Shown piece after piece: positions 17,765 to 26,644 of a DNA stretch of 64,000 bases (positions are counted from its first letter, which is position 1; each line of letters begins with the position of its first letter). The notes beneath the pieces are model-generated. The model saw only the letters and a program-made list of their open reading frames with translations, did no database searches and was not told where the DNA came from. Source of the DNA: Nitrospirales bacterium (GTDB lineage: Bacteria; Nitrospirota; Nitrospiria; Nitrospirales; UBA8639). The stretch lies in contig JAJDVY010000048.1 in NCBI GenBank assembly GCA_022825885.1, forward strand, positions 1 to 64,000, in the 5' to 3' direction. Made by a program: the position numbers and the translations under genes.

Positions 17765-17967
17765 GGCGGAGAGGGTGGGAAATTCGAAGTCGCGCGGCAG
17801 CCGCGCTCCCGCTAGGGGGCCATGCCCCCTCGCGCCTCCGCTTCGCTCCGGTCACCCCATGAAGGGGATCCATCCCCTTCAGAACCCCTGTTCGAATCCC
17901 ACCCTCTTCTTCGGCTAGCGGATGAGATCTTGGCTCCATTCTGCATGATACGCCCTTTTTTTATGGT
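17765..17967. repeat. First 203-bp tRNA-Ser-derived tandem unit
   Basis: Begins with GGCGGAGAGGGTGGG, the complement of the tRNA-Ser 3' end. It ends its core with GTTCGAATCCCACCCTCT, so its two arms are complementary over about 17 bp and can form a long stem. Between them are three smaller hairpins (GCGCGGCAGCCGCGC, AGGGGGCCATGCCCCCT, AAGGGGATCCATCCCCTT). It has no credible coding capacity. Confidence 0.7.
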
Positions 17968-18171
17968 GGCGGAGAGGGTGGGGTATTCGAAGTCGCGCGG
18001 AGTCCGCGCTCCCGCTAGGGGGCCAGGCCCCCTCGCGCCTCCGCTTCGCTTCGGTCACCCCGTGAAGGGGGCACACCCCCTTCAAAACCCCCGTTCGAAT
18101 CCCACCCTCTCTCATACGGCTAGTGGATGCTGTTGTGGCTCCGCTCTGCATCGTACAGCTTTTGACGTTAT
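17968..18171. repeat. Second 203-bp tRNA-Ser-derived tandem unit
   Basis: Near copy of the preceding unit with the same arm and hairpin layout; direct copies of GGCGGAGAGGGTGGG start at 17765, 17968 and 18172, the last inside the tRNA gene. The loop sequences of the internal hairpins vary while pairing is kept (for example GGGGGCCAGGCCCCC against GGGGGCCATGCCCCC), which suggests selection on structure or palindrome-mediated copying. Confidence 0.7.
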
Positions 18172-18258
18172 GGCGGAGAGGGTGGGATTCGAACCCACGG
18201 ACCGTTGCCGGTCAACGGTTTTCGAGACCGCCCGATTCGGCCACTCTCGCACCTCTCC
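18171..18258 (-). tRNA. tRNA-Ser (anticodon CGA)
   Basis: An 88-nt class II tRNA on the minus strand, with a GGAGAGG acceptor 5' strand pairing with CCTCTCC and an encoded CCA end. The anticodon stem GCGGT/ACCGT encloses loop CTCGAAA, giving anticodon CGA (codon UCG). The long variable arm and T arm GGGTTCGAATCCC are typical of serine tRNAs. Its 3' end faces the accessory island. Confidence 0.95.
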
Positions 18259-18274
18259 GTCTGTCGGTAAGCGT

Positions 18275-18778
18275 TTAGGTCATGGTGAGGGGCGCGTCGT
18301 GCCTGAGCCGTTGAAAGAATCGTTGCAGCAGGTCACGACTCTCGTTTTCCAATATGCCATAGGTGACGTCGATCTGGTGGTTCAAACGGGTATCCTCATG
18401 GACCGCAAACAGGGACCCGCATGCCCCGGCTTTGGGGTCCCTGGCGCTGAAAACCAGGCGAGGAATCCGTGCTTGCAGCATGGCCCCGGCGCACATGAGA
18501 CAGGGTTCCAGCGTGACGTACAAGGTTGTGCCAGTTAATCGCCAGGATTGCAACTTGTCGGCGGCTTCCCGGATCACGATGAGTTCCGCGTGAGCCGTTG
18601 GATCCTGTCGGTCTTCCCTGGCGTTTCGGCCCCTGGCCACGATGTCGTTTCCATGCACAAGTATCGCTCCCACGGGCACTTCGCCGTCGGCAGCGGCTTG
18701 TTCCGCTTCCCGCAGGGCTTCGTGCATGAAGGCTTCGTCGGCCGGGAATTCTTGTCTCGTTGTTGTTTTGATGACCAT
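18275..18778 (-). CDS. tadA: tRNA-specific adenosine deaminase TadA
   Basis: Zinc deaminase that converts the wobble adenosine of tRNA-Arg(ACG) to inosine. The zinc ligands and catalytic Glu are visible in TAHAELIVIREA (HAE) and EPCLMCAGAM (PCxxC), with GEVPVGAILV before them and the GACGSLF and NH-rich C-terminal segment typical of TadA. It has 167 residues, normal length. ATG 18778 was chosen (AGGAAC eight bases upstream); the frame extends further to 18817 without conserved sequence. It is located directly upstream of the tRNA-Ser on the same strand. Confidence 0.95.
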   Translation of the reverse strand: MVIKTTTRQEFPADEAFMHEALREAEQAAADGEVPVGAILVHGNDIVARGRNAREDRQDPTAHAELIVIREAADKLQSWRLTGTTLYVTLEPCLMCAGAMLQARIPRLVFSARDPKAGACGSLFAVHEDTRLNHQIDVTYGILENESRDLLQRFFQRLRHDAPLTMT

Positions 18779-18869
18779 GATGTTCCTGTGAAAATGGGAT
18801 GTCGGGTTGCGCGGCAATCATGGTACCATAGCATGGTCTCAGACTCCATGAGGACCTGTGTTGAGGAAC

Positions 18870-19544
18870 ATGGCGCTTCGCTCTTCAATCAACGTTCCCC
18901 TTTCCGTCGAGCACCTTCAGTCGATCTGGCAAGCGTTGAACGAGTCCTATTTCGGGAACCGGCTGCCGGCCATTGAGATTCAGTGGAGTACCCGCCTGAC
19001 GGCGTCGGCCGGACTGTTTCGGAGCCGAACGGGTCCGCGTACCTCCTGGGTGGCTTCCGAGGAACGGCATGGCACGGGGCGAGTCATTCGTTTGTCGGTC
19101 CCGCTCCTTTCCGGGCAGTCCTTTGAAGAAATACGGGGAACCCTGGCCCATGAGATGATTCATCAATGGCAGTTCGACGTGAAGAAATGGTGCCCGTCGC
19201 ATGGACGGGAATTTCGACGAATCATGGCCCTGATGAACGCTGATGGTTTGGGGATCACGATTTATCATACCCTGACTGCGGGGGCTTCGGCCTCCGTGAA
19301 GTTTACGTGGCGCTGTACGTGGTGCGGGTACGCGTATCATCGCCAACGCAACACCCTCTCGACGCAACGGCATCGTTGCGGGTTGTGCCGGGGACCTCTT
19401 ATTGCCCAGGAGGAGGCTATCCGGTCTTCACCCCAACCCTTTCCAGGCGTGAGCGGGAGCAAGAGGGAGGATGAGAAGCGCTCTCCCGGCGGGAGAAGGA
19501 GCGGCAAACAGGCCGGACCTATTCAACTGGCCTTTCATTTTTGA
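18870..19544 (+). CDS. SprT-like zinc metallopeptidase
   Basis: About 224 residues. The HExxH zinc motif is in LAHEMIHQWQ, with a further histidine in CPSHGREFRR, matching the SprT/Spartan family. A C-terminal zinc ribbon has CTWCGYAY and CGLCRG. The tail after about residue 180 is basic and low complexity. Family members include the DNA-protein-crosslink protease Spartan, but the bacterial role is not established. ATG 18870 follows GAGGAAC. It is divergent from tadA. Confidence 0.85.
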   Translation: MALRSSINVPLSVEHLQSIWQALNESYFGNRLPAIEIQWSTRLTASAGLFRSRTGPRTSWVASEERHGTGRVIRLSVPLLSGQSFEEIRGTLAHEMIHQWQFDVKKWCPSHGREFRRIMALMNADGLGITIYHTLTAGASASVKFTWRCTWCGYAYHRQRNTLSTQRHRCGLCRGPLIAQEEAIRSSPQPFPGVSGSKREDEKRSPGGRRSGKQAGPIQLAFHF

Positions 19545-19756
19545 GCGTCCCGGGCCGCCGTGTGGACGCGGCCTGAGTGTGCTTTCCTTATTCGCGGAGG
19601 CGGGCAAGGCGTTGTTGAGACAGCGTTCCGCTTGCTGCAAGAGACCGGCGGGCTTACGACTCGATGCAACGTCAAGCTCGTGGCGTTGCCAAACCAGGCC
19701 GGGGTTTGATACCTACGGGTGCGAGCCCGTCCCCGCCCCCGAGTTGGAATGCCATC

Positions 19757-19909
19757 TCATCGGCGAAAGGCGTCTTTGCCTTTCACAATGTTGGAGAGCA
19801 GTGCATCGGCTTGTTTGGCCGCCTTTCGATGGCGCCACCACCGGATCCCGAAACGGCAGGCAAGAAGTCCGGCCAGACAACCCACGACGATTCCCATCTC
19901 GTCACTCAT
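19757..19909 (-). CDS. Possible small membrane protein (50 residues)
   Basis: A short frame begins MSDEMGIVVGCLAGLLACRF, continues with a basic WWRHRKAAKQ segment and ends KGKDAFRR. It predicts one helix with a positive tail, a plausible small inner-membrane protein. It sits in the 19545-19995 gap, where nothing else was seen. Only composition and frame support it, with no clear ribosome binding site. Confidence 0.35.
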   Translation of the reverse strand: MSDEMGIVVGCLAGLLACRFGIRWWRHRKAAKQADALLSNIVKGKDAFRR

Positions 19910-19995
19910 GACGATAGTGTAGTGCACCCGCACGCCGTGAGCAAGGCTCATCGCACCACGTGGCGGATGGCGGTTCGTCAGGGAAACCTCTTGCT

Positions 19996-21000
19996 ATGGA
20001 ATTGTGGATTCTGTTCATTTCGTTGATTGTGATCCTGGTCGGCGCGGAGACGTTTACCAACGCGCTTGAACATTTCGGAGAACGGTTGCGCATTTCCGAG
20101 GGGGTCACGGGGTCGGTGTTGGCGGCCGTGGGCACGGCTTTGCCCGAGGCGATGATCCCTGTGGTGGCGGTGTTGGCCGCTTCCGGGGATTTATCGGTTC
20201 GACATGACGTCGGGGTGGGAGCGATTTTGGGCGCGCCGCTTATGCTGTCGACCATTACGTTTTTTTTAATGGCAACGTTTGCCGCCCAGCGTCGAGGGTG
20301 GGCGCAAGCTCTTCGTCCCGAGCCTACCGGCGTGCACCGGGACCTGGATTGGTTTCTCTTTGCCTTTGCCTTGGCGACCCTCGCGATCTTTGTGCCTCCG
20401 GAATGGCAATGGGCCCGTGTGTCGTTGGCGTTGGTTTTGACCATGAGTTACGTCGTCTATTTGCTGTTGACCATTCGCGCATCCGGGAAGTTGGTTGAGC
20501 AGGGCCATGGCACCGAGGCGGACCACCCACTGTTTTTGAGCCGGTTGCGGATTCCCGAGAACCTTGCCACGATCCTCTTGCAATTGCTCGTCGGATTCGG
20601 ATTGATCGTCGGAGGAGCCAAGGGCTTCGTGTACGGCGTGGAGCATTTGGCCGCTTGGCTGGGTCTTTCCACCTTGGCCCTGTCGTTGTTGATTATCCCG
20701 GTGGCGACCGAGTTGCCGGAAAAAGTGAATAGTATCATTTGGGTACGGCGCGGCCGGGATACCCTGGCTTTCGGCAACATCACCGGGGCGATGGTGTTTC
20801 AAGGGAGTCTGCTTCCGGCTTTGGGACTCTTGTTGACGCCATGGGTTCCGCGAAAAGAAGCCTTGTGGGGCATCGGATTGACGTTCCTTGCCGCGGGGTA
20901 CCTGAAACTGCGTTTACGGTCCCATACCTTGAGGCCCTATCACCTGGTTTTCAACGGCCTGTGCTATCTCGCTTTCGGTTTGCTCATTGCCTTTGGGTGA
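19996..21000 (+). CDS. Calcium/cation antiporter (CaCA family)
   Basis: A 334-residue membrane protein with two homologous halves of about five helices. The alpha repeats are recognisable as AVGTALPEAMIPVVAVLAAS and PVATELPEKVNSIIWVRRGR, in which the conserved acidic residues (PEA, PEK) bind the cation. It should exchange Ca2+ or another divalent ion for Na+ or H+ across the inner membrane. A hydrophilic loop (about residues 100-115) separates the early helices. ATG 19996 was chosen because the upstream 12 residues are non-hydrophobic and AGGGAAA precedes the ATG. Confidence 0.88.
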   Translation: MELWILFISLIVILVGAETFTNALEHFGERLRISEGVTGSVLAAVGTALPEAMIPVVAVLAASGDLSVRHDVGVGAILGAPLMLSTITFFLMATFAAQRRGWAQALRPEPTGVHRDLDWFLFAFALATLAIFVPPEWQWARVSLALVLTMSYVVYLLLTIRASGKLVEQGHGTEADHPLFLSRLRIPENLATILLQLLVGFGLIVGGAKGFVYGVEHLAAWLGLSTLALSLLIIPVATELPEKVNSIIWVRRGRDTLAFGNITGAMVFQGSLLPALGLLLTPWVPRKEALWGIGLTFLAAGYLKLRLRSHTLRPYHLVFNGLCYLAFGLLIAFG

Positions 21001-21146
21001 GGGAGCGAGCCCCTGGTTGTCGAAGCCATCCCGGATAAAAGGTTTGTAGTCTCGCTCCGTTTTTTATACAATAACCATCTTTCTATCATTCTTGCCGTGT
21101 TATCCTTTTACTTTTCATCCGAAACGTGCACGTTGTTAAGGGGCGT

Positions 21147-21767
21147 ATGAAATCACCCGTAGTGACCTGTTTGGATATGGAGGGCGTGTTAACTCCGGAG
21201 ATCTGGCTGGCATTGGCCGAGAAAACGGGGATCGCCGATTTGAACGTCACCACCAGGGACATTCCCGACTATGACGAACTCATGAAGCTGCGCTTGGACG
21301 TTCTGGCGAAATTCGATCTCAAGCTGTCGGACGTCACGGAGGTCGTGGCCGGGCTGAAACCCCTGGCCGGCGCCGTGGAATTTTTGACGTGGTTGCGAGA
21401 GCGTTGTCAGGTCATTATCTTATCGGACAGCTATTATGATCTGGTCAGTCCTCTGATGAAGCAACTGCGCTATCCTTCCATCTTTTGTCACACCCTGGAC
21501 ATTGACGAAGCAGGCTACATTCGGAATTATTCGCTCCGGCAACAAGACCAGAAACGGCACGCCGTGGCCGCGGTCAAGAGTCTGAACTTTCGCGTGTTGG
21601 CGGCGGGCGATTCCTATAATGACGTGTCGATGTTGCAGGAAGCCGATGCCGGATTTTTCTTTCGTCCGCCGGATTCGATTTGTTCCGACTATCCTCAATT
21701 TCCGGTTACCCGCTCATATCCCGAGCTGATGGCCCAGCTTGTGAGTGCCGGCGGGTTGAGTCACTGA
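21147..21767 (+). CDS. thrH: Bifunctional phosphoserine/homoserine phosphatase-transferase ThrH
   Basis: A 206-residue HAD-superfamily enzyme. The nucleophile motif is CLDMEGVLTPEIW (ThrH has DLEGVL), then ILSDSYYDL (motif II) and GDSYNDVSM (motif IV), with family residues TTRDIPDYDELM and LRQQDQKRHAV. ThrH-type enzymes hydrolyse phosphoserine in serine synthesis and transfer phosphate to homoserine. ATG 21147 with AAGGGG upstream is preferred over the frame start 21 bases earlier. The upstream 146 bases (21001-21146) include an AT-rich putative promoter. Confidence 0.92.
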   Translation: MKSPVVTCLDMEGVLTPEIWLALAEKTGIADLNVTTRDIPDYDELMKLRLDVLAKFDLKLSDVTEVVAGLKPLAGAVEFLTWLRERCQVIILSDSYYDLVSPLMKQLRYPSIFCHTLDIDEAGYIRNYSLRQQDQKRHAVAAVKSLNFRVLAAGDSYNDVSMLQEADAGFFFRPPDSICSDYPQFPVTRSYPELMAQLVSAGGLSH

Positions 21768-21884
21768 TGGCGCGCCGTCCACCGTTCAACGTGATGGTTG
21801 TGGCCAAAGGCGAAGTCGCGGTCGTCCATGCATTACCAATCATGGCAACGGTTGGAAACTGTTGCCTGCCAAAGGAGGCAAGAT

Positions 21885-22628
21885 ATGCGTCGCCTGTCTG
21901 TCCCGCATAAGGCGTGCGGTGTTCTTCTTATCGTGTCATTGACGATAACGGGTTGCTTGGGCTCACGGGATTGGGAGTATCCGCCTCCTCCGGAGAACGC
22001 GTATCTGGACGTGTCGGCTGACCAGAAGGTTGATGGCAGTCTGGTGGTTGTCCCGCTCGACGATAAGCGTGGCACGGAGATGCGTGAAGAATATTGGGCG
22101 GCCGTGATTCCCTTCACGACCCATGCCACCGCGGTCTATGACCGGCCCGAGACGGTTTCATCCCCCAGTCCCGCCGATGAAGTGTCCTTTTCCCCGTCGC
22201 GCGATTTTGCGCGCGCCCTGGCCGAGGAAATTCGAAAGACCAACATTTTTTCTTCCGTGACGTTTGTTGACAAGGATCAACCCTTGCCTCCCAGCGATTT
22301 TGTCTTGGCGGGACACCTCTATTCGACGCGATGGGAGCGGAATATTTCCACGTATCTGTTAGGGCCGGCCGGGACGGTGTTGTGGGTGGCCGGTCTGCCG
22401 TTGGGCACCACCGAGATCGACGTGGAAATGTTCGCGCAAATCACCCGGACGGGGGAGCCGGACAACGTGTTGTGGGGCTTTGCCATGGAATTTGATGCCA
22501 AGGAAATGGACAGTCTCTATCGTGGACTGGATGATTCCGTCACGAATTACCCGAAAGGTCTGCAGGAAGGACTGAGGCTCGCCATTAAAGATTTGGTGGA
22601 AAAAGCTCCATCGCGTCTCAAACCCTGA
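21885..22628 (+). CDS. Putative lipoprotein of unknown function
   Basis: About 247 residues with lipobox LTITGCLGS after a hydrophobic helix, so probably an outer or inner membrane lipoprotein. The mature chain begins with a proline-rich linker (WEYPPPPENAY) and contains segments resembling lipoproteins that bind outer-membrane partners (KTNIFSSVTFVD, VLAGHLYSTRWERN). I do not recognise a specific family. ATG 21885 is set by AGGAGG six bases before. The next gene, cutA, is 33 bases on. Confidence 0.7.
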   Translation: MRRLSVPHKACGVLLIVSLTITGCLGSRDWEYPPPPENAYLDVSADQKVDGSLVVVPLDDKRGTEMREEYWAAVIPFTTHATAVYDRPETVSSPSPADEVSFSPSRDFARALAEEIRKTNIFSSVTFVDKDQPLPPSDFVLAGHLYSTRWERNISTYLLGPAGTVLWVAGLPLGTTEIDVEMFAQITRTGEPDNVLWGFAMEFDAKEMDSLYRGLDDSVTNYPKGLQEGLRLAIKDLVEKAPSRLKP

Positions 22629-22661
22629 GCCGGCAAGCGGTTTCGAAGGGGGACCTGTCAG

Positions 22662-22997
22662 GTGGGTGTCGCTCAGGAAGCGCTGGTTGTCCTGGTCACG
22701 GCCTCGAGCCAGGAAGAAGCACTTCTGATCGGGCGTGGCGTCGTGCAAAAAAAACTGGCAGCGTGCGTCACGGTCGTGCCTAACGTGACCTCCATTTTTG
22801 AATGGGAAGGCGCAGTCTGCGAAGAACGTGAATGGCTGCTGATCATCAAATCCCAGGCCCACGTTTACGATGCCCTGGAATCCGAAGTGAAAGCGCTCCA
22901 CGGCTATGAGGTGCCTGAAATTATCGCCCTATCAGTGACGACGGGGTCAAGCGAATATCTCGCGTGGGTCAAGGCCGTGACCCACGTTTCCGATTAG
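22662..22997 (+). CDS. cutA: CutA1 divalent-cation tolerance protein
   Basis: A 111-residue protein with the complete CutA1 pattern: ALVVLVTASSQEEALLIGRGVVQKKLAACVTVVPNV, EWLLIIKSQAHVYDALESEVKALH, and HGYEVPEIIAL followed by SEYLAWV. CutA1 forms very stable trimers. Its proposed link to copper tolerance is debated. Translation starts at a GTG. It is on the same strand as the lipoprotein. Confidence 0.93.
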   Translation: MGVAQEALVVLVTASSQEEALLIGRGVVQKKLAACVTVVPNVTSIFEWEGAVCEEREWLLIIKSQAHVYDALESEVKALHGYEVPEIIALSVTTGSSEYLAWVKAVTHVSD

Positions 22998-23173
22998 TTG
23001 TCCCACCGGCCCTTTTTCGTGGATGATGGGCGGCAGCCCGGTTGTAAAAAGCAGTATTCGCCCTAATTGACCATGCATGATTGTGTTTCGTAAGGTAGAG
23101 TCCTCAAATTTCGTATTCACCAGTGCATCTCACCCAAATTCACTGAGGCTGATCCGAAGATCCGGCTGAACCC

Positions 23174-24151
23174 GTGAATCCCTCTGACGACAAATGGACA
23201 ATCGTGCTTTTTCGGGGAACGACCGGGGTCCCTTCCAGGATCTCTTTGCGTAAGAGAACGGTTAAACGAGTGCTGCTCGCGGTCGTGTTGTTGTCGGTGG
23301 CGCAGATGGGGGTGATGGCGCATTACGTGGTGCAGACGGGCCAAGTGACGAACCAGGTTGCCGAACTCAAAGGATTGAAGGAGGAACTCAGCCAATCCAA
23401 AGGACAAGTGGTTGAATTTTCTGAAGCCATCGGCAAGATGCGGCAGCGTGTCCTGACGATCCAATCAATCAATGAAAAGTTGCAAGTCATGTTTGGGCTG
23501 GAACCCGAGCAAACGGACAATGCTGACGTCAACGGACGGGGCGGTGAAGAGGTTCCATTTGAGGCTGTCCTTGATGGTGGAACAGGGGTCCCGGATTTTG
23601 AATATCTTGCCGAGCCTGGCGAAGGTGAGAATCCCGAGCCCCCCATGGCGACAGACGTCAAGCATGGGCTGTTTTGGCTTGATCAGCAGACCGTCCGGCA
23701 ACTCCGTTTGCTGGACCGGTTGGAAAAAGTGGCGGGAGAGCGTGTTGGCCGTTGGGCTGCCACACCCTCCATCTGGCCCGTCAAGGGACCCGTTTCATCA
23801 AAGTTTGGGCCGCGCATATCGCCGTTCACTGGAAAGAAGGCGTTCCACGCAGGCGTGGACATTAGTGCGCCGCGAGGGGAAGAGATTTTCGCCCCTGCCA
23901 AGGGGAAAGTGGTCGTGGCAGCCTATGATTCCAAGATGGGAAATTTCATTCGAATCAATCATCGAAATGGAATCGAAACGACCTACGGTCACCTGTCCAA
24001 AATTCTCGTTCGGTACGGCCAAGAGGTGAAAAGAGGCGACGTGTTGGGCAGGGTCGGCAGCACGGGCCGGTTTTCGACCGGACCCCATCTTCATTACCAG
24101 GTGGCCGTGAACGACAAAGTCGTTGATCCTCTCCAGTATATTTTGGATTAG
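23174..24151 (+). CDS. Membrane-anchored M23 (LytM-like) peptidase
   Basis: A 325-residue protein with an N-terminal transmembrane helix (RVLLAVVLLSVAQMGVMAHYVV), then a short coiled coil, an acidic linker, and a C-terminal M23 domain. The zinc ligands are in FHAGVDIS and GPHLHYQV, and the sequence PVKGPVSSKFGPRISP before them is typical. It likely cleaves peptidoglycan cross-links or activates an amidase. It begins with GTG 23174. Downstream, 24152-24564 (413 bases) holds only the probable promoter region of the oxidoreductase operon; I saw no gene there. Confidence 0.9.
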   Translation: MNPSDDKWTIVLFRGTTGVPSRISLRKRTVKRVLLAVVLLSVAQMGVMAHYVVQTGQVTNQVAELKGLKEELSQSKGQVVEFSEAIGKMRQRVLTIQSINEKLQVMFGLEPEQTDNADVNGRGGEEVPFEAVLDGGTGVPDFEYLAEPGEGENPEPPMATDVKHGLFWLDQQTVRQLRLLDRLEKVAGERVGRWAATPSIWPVKGPVSSKFGPRISPFTGKKAFHAGVDISAPRGEEIFAPAKGKVVVAAYDSKMGNFIRINHRNGIETTYGHLSKILVRYGQEVKRGDVLGRVGSTGRFSTGPHLHYQVAVNDKVVDPLQYILD

Positions 24152-24564
24152 TGCGGGCATGTGCTGATCCGTCTGTGCGCTTCTTTTGCCGATCATCCAA
24201 CCGGACGCGTTGTTCCTTCGTTGAGGCAAAACCGGACCATGGGGCCAAAGGCCTAGCATCAAAATTCCCGCATAGGGCTTCTTTTTAAAGCGGTGGGTCT
24301 TCTTTTTTGTTGCCTTCTTCCGCTGTTCGGCTTTAGGATAAATGCGTGGAGTTTGTCTCAAGCTGCCTGGGAGGGTGTGCCTGTCGCAAAATCATGAGAG
24401 GTCTTTACTAGGAAGCCTGATCTACGCTAAGGTTGCCGAAATAGAGGGGCAGTGTTCCGAACAAGACAAAGATCGTGAAGGGGTACGTATAAGTGTTACA
24501 GGCATACTGCCGATCGGCTGAATGCCTAACGTCATAACAACGTCTCAATGAAGGGGGATCCGCG

Positions 24565-25455
24565 ATGAGCCTCGATTACGTCAAGTTTACACCAGGATTC
24601 GGAAAGTTCATGCCGAAAGAATATCGGGACATGGTGGAGCATGGTCCGTTTGGGAAAAAAGTCTCGGTGTCCCAAGTGGGCACCTTCAAGGAGATTTTGG
24701 AAGAGCACCCGATGTGTGCGGGATGCGCCATGACCTTATTTATCCGGCTGGCCATGGTGGCGTTCCCGAATCCGGAAGATACCATCACGGTCGGGACGGC
24801 CGGTTGTGGCCGGTTGGCCATTTCGCAGGCAGCCATCCCATTCGTGTACGGCAATTATGGGGATCAGAACGGGGTCGCCAGCGGATTGACCCGTGGCCTT
24901 CGCCTGCGGTTTGGCGATAGGCCCAAAGACGTCGTTGTGATGGCCGGAGACGGCGGCATGGCTGATATCGGGTTCGCCCAAACCCTGCATTCGTGGTTCC
25001 GCAAAGAAAAATTCACCACCATTATGCTGGACAATGAGGTCTATGGAAACACCGGTGGCCAGGAAAGCGGGATGACGAACCGGAACCAGGTGTTGAAAAT
25101 GGCGCCGCTCGGGAAGAAGTTCGAGAAAATGGATATGCTGGGTATGGCAAAAGTCTCGGGTTGTGCATACGTGGCGACGGTGGTCCCCAACAATCCCCGG
25201 CGCGTGGAAAGCGTCATCAAGAAGGCCGTGTTGGTCGCCAGGGAAATCGGTCCCAGCTATATCCAGGCCTACACGTCCTGCAACATCGAATACGCGATCC
25301 CGACGGATAAGGTGATGGAAGACGCCAAAACCGTGGAGAACGACCGCTACAAATTCTCGGAATATATTACGGATGAAGCCAAGGAGTATTTGTCCCAGTT
25401 GTACGGGTACAAAGAATATCTGCCGAAACCTGCCGCTGCCGTGGAAAAGCAGTAA
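24565..25455 (+). CDS. porB: 2-oxoacid:ferredoxin oxidoreductase, beta subunit
   Basis: A 296-residue TPP-binding subunit. The TPP/Mg motif is GDGGMADIGFAQTLH followed by MLDNEVYGNTGGQ; the [4Fe-4S]-binding region begins with HPMCAGCAMT. Together with the next four genes it forms the five-subunit type typical of rTCA organisms such as Nitrospira and Hydrogenobacter. It reversibly carboxylates acetyl-CoA or succinyl-CoA; which of these (pyruvate or 2-oxoglutarate) cannot be told from sequence. ATG 24565 follows GAAGGGGGATCC. It starts the operon, with short gaps to the others. Confidence 0.92.
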   Translation: MSLDYVKFTPGFGKFMPKEYRDMVEHGPFGKKVSVSQVGTFKEILEEHPMCAGCAMTLFIRLAMVAFPNPEDTITVGTAGCGRLAISQAAIPFVYGNYGDQNGVASGLTRGLRLRFGDRPKDVVVMAGDGGMADIGFAQTLHSWFRKEKFTTIMLDNEVYGNTGGQESGMTNRNQVLKMAPLGKKFEKMDMLGMAKVSGCAYVATVVPNNPRRVESVIKKAVLVAREIGPSYIQAYTSCNIEYAIPTDKVMEDAKTVENDRYKFSEYITDEAKEYLSQLYGYKEYLPKPAAAVEKQ

Positions 25456-25516
25456 GGGTGGTCGATTGAGCGAAGAAAGATTGTTGTGTACGTGACGAGA
25501 TAGGAGGGCGAAGATC

Positions 25517-26221
25517 ATGGCGATTCGTTATAACATTCGTATGGCGGGAGTCGGAGGCCAAGGGGTCGTGACGGCTTCTCATATCTTCAGCACGGGGGTG
25601 ATCAATGCCGGAGGGGAAAGTACCATCGTCCCGTTCTATGGGTCCGAAAAACGAATGGCGCCGGTAGAGAGTTACGTGAGGGTTTCCGATGAGCCGATTT
25701 ATGAAATCGGCGAAATCACGTTCCCCCACATTATCATGATCTTCCACCCACAGGTGATTACCCATGGGAAAAGCTACACGAATCCGTTTTATTTCGGGTT
25801 GAAAAAGGACGGGGTCGCCTTGATCAACAATGATGGGCCCATGAAACTCGAGCCTGACCAGGAACGGGAGCTCGCCGAATTGAACGCCAAATTGTTCTAC
25901 CTGCCCGCCACCAAACTCTCGCTTGAGGTGGCCGGTATCGACTTGGCCACCAATATGGCCATGGTGGGCGCCATCGGCGCCATTACGGGTCTCTCGAACA
26001 TGGAGGCCCTGGCGCAAGCGGTGAAAGACCGGTTTTTGGGCAAAGGCTTCGTGGTGTCCGGTGGGACCGCGGCCTTGGATAGCGTAGTCGAGAGAAAATT
26101 CAAGAAGAAACAGGAATTGATCGAGAAGAACCTGGCGGTGGTCCAGGCGGCGTGGGAGTTTGCCGTCGAAAACAACTGGGTTCAAGCGAAACAGGAATCC
26201 ACCACTCCAGCCATGGCGTAA
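25517..26221 (+). CDS. porG: 2-oxoacid:ferredoxin oxidoreductase, gamma subunit
   Basis: A 234-residue subunit beginning RYNIRMAGVGGQGVVTASHI, the usual N-terminal GxGGQG of the gamma subunit, with FYGSEKRMAPVESYVRVS later. The C-terminal part (from about residue 175) is more variable and ends in a charged segment. It provides part of the CoA-binding region of the complex. A 61-base gap separates it from the beta gene and 26 bases from the ferredoxin subunit; AGGAGG precedes the start. Confidence 0.93.
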   Translation: MAIRYNIRMAGVGGQGVVTASHIFSTGVINAGGESTIVPFYGSEKRMAPVESYVRVSDEPIYEIGEITFPHIIMIFHPQVITHGKSYTNPFYFGLKKDGVALINNDGPMKLEPDQERELAELNAKLFYLPATKLSLEVAGIDLATNMAMVGAIGAITGLSNMEALAQAVKDRFLGKGFVVSGGTAALDSVVERKFKKKQELIEKNLAVVQAAWEFAVENNWVQAKQESTTPAMA

Positions 26222-26247
26222 TGCTTTAACCGACGAGAGGGGCCTCT

Positions 26248-26577
26248 ATGTATTTAGTTGCGAATATCGAAACCGAAATATGTGCGGCTACGAGTTGCAA
26301 ATTGTGCACGCAGTACTGTCCCGAGGCCAATACCATCCTCTATGACAACGAGGCCGGCCAGGATAAAGGGTTCAAATATGGAGCCGCCTACGTTGCCGTG
26401 GATCGCTGCAAGGGATGTGCTCAGTGCGTCTGGGTGTGCGACAATATGGCCAAGCATAATGCCATCAAAATGGAAATGATCGATCAAATTGGTGACACGG
26501 CCCTGACGGAAAACGTTACCTATGGAGAAAAAACGAGTTCTGCGGTTTTAGCCAATCCCGTTCGAGGACAAGGTTGA
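26248..26577 (+). CDS. porD: 2-oxoacid:ferredoxin oxidoreductase, ferredoxin-like delta subunit
   Basis: A 109-residue protein with two cysteine clusters, CAATSCKLCTQYCPEAN and CKGCAQCVWVCDN, each binding a [4Fe-4S] cluster. It passes electrons between the catalytic centre and external ferredoxin. The spacing of the first cluster (CxxxxCxxCxxxC) differs from the classic CxxCxxC pattern, as in the Nitrospira-type enzymes. The gene lies within the operon, with GAGAGGGG upstream of the start. Confidence 0.92.
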   Translation: MYLVANIETEICAATSCKLCTQYCPEANTILYDNEAGQDKGFKYGAAYVAVDRCKGCAQCVWVCDNMAKHNAIKMEMIDQIGDTALTENVTYGEKTSSAVLANPVRGQG

Positions 26578-26644
26578 GGGACGTTGTTCGAACGGCAAGG
26601 ACGGTATTCGTCTCAACCGGATAAGTCCAGAGTGGAGGAATAAG

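Noticed and set aside
17822-18538. A 238-residue plus-strand frame containing AERVGFEPTDRCRSTVFETARFGH
   Set aside because: This is the known false translation of a tRNA-Ser gene read through its antisense; it spans two repeat units and the tRNA.
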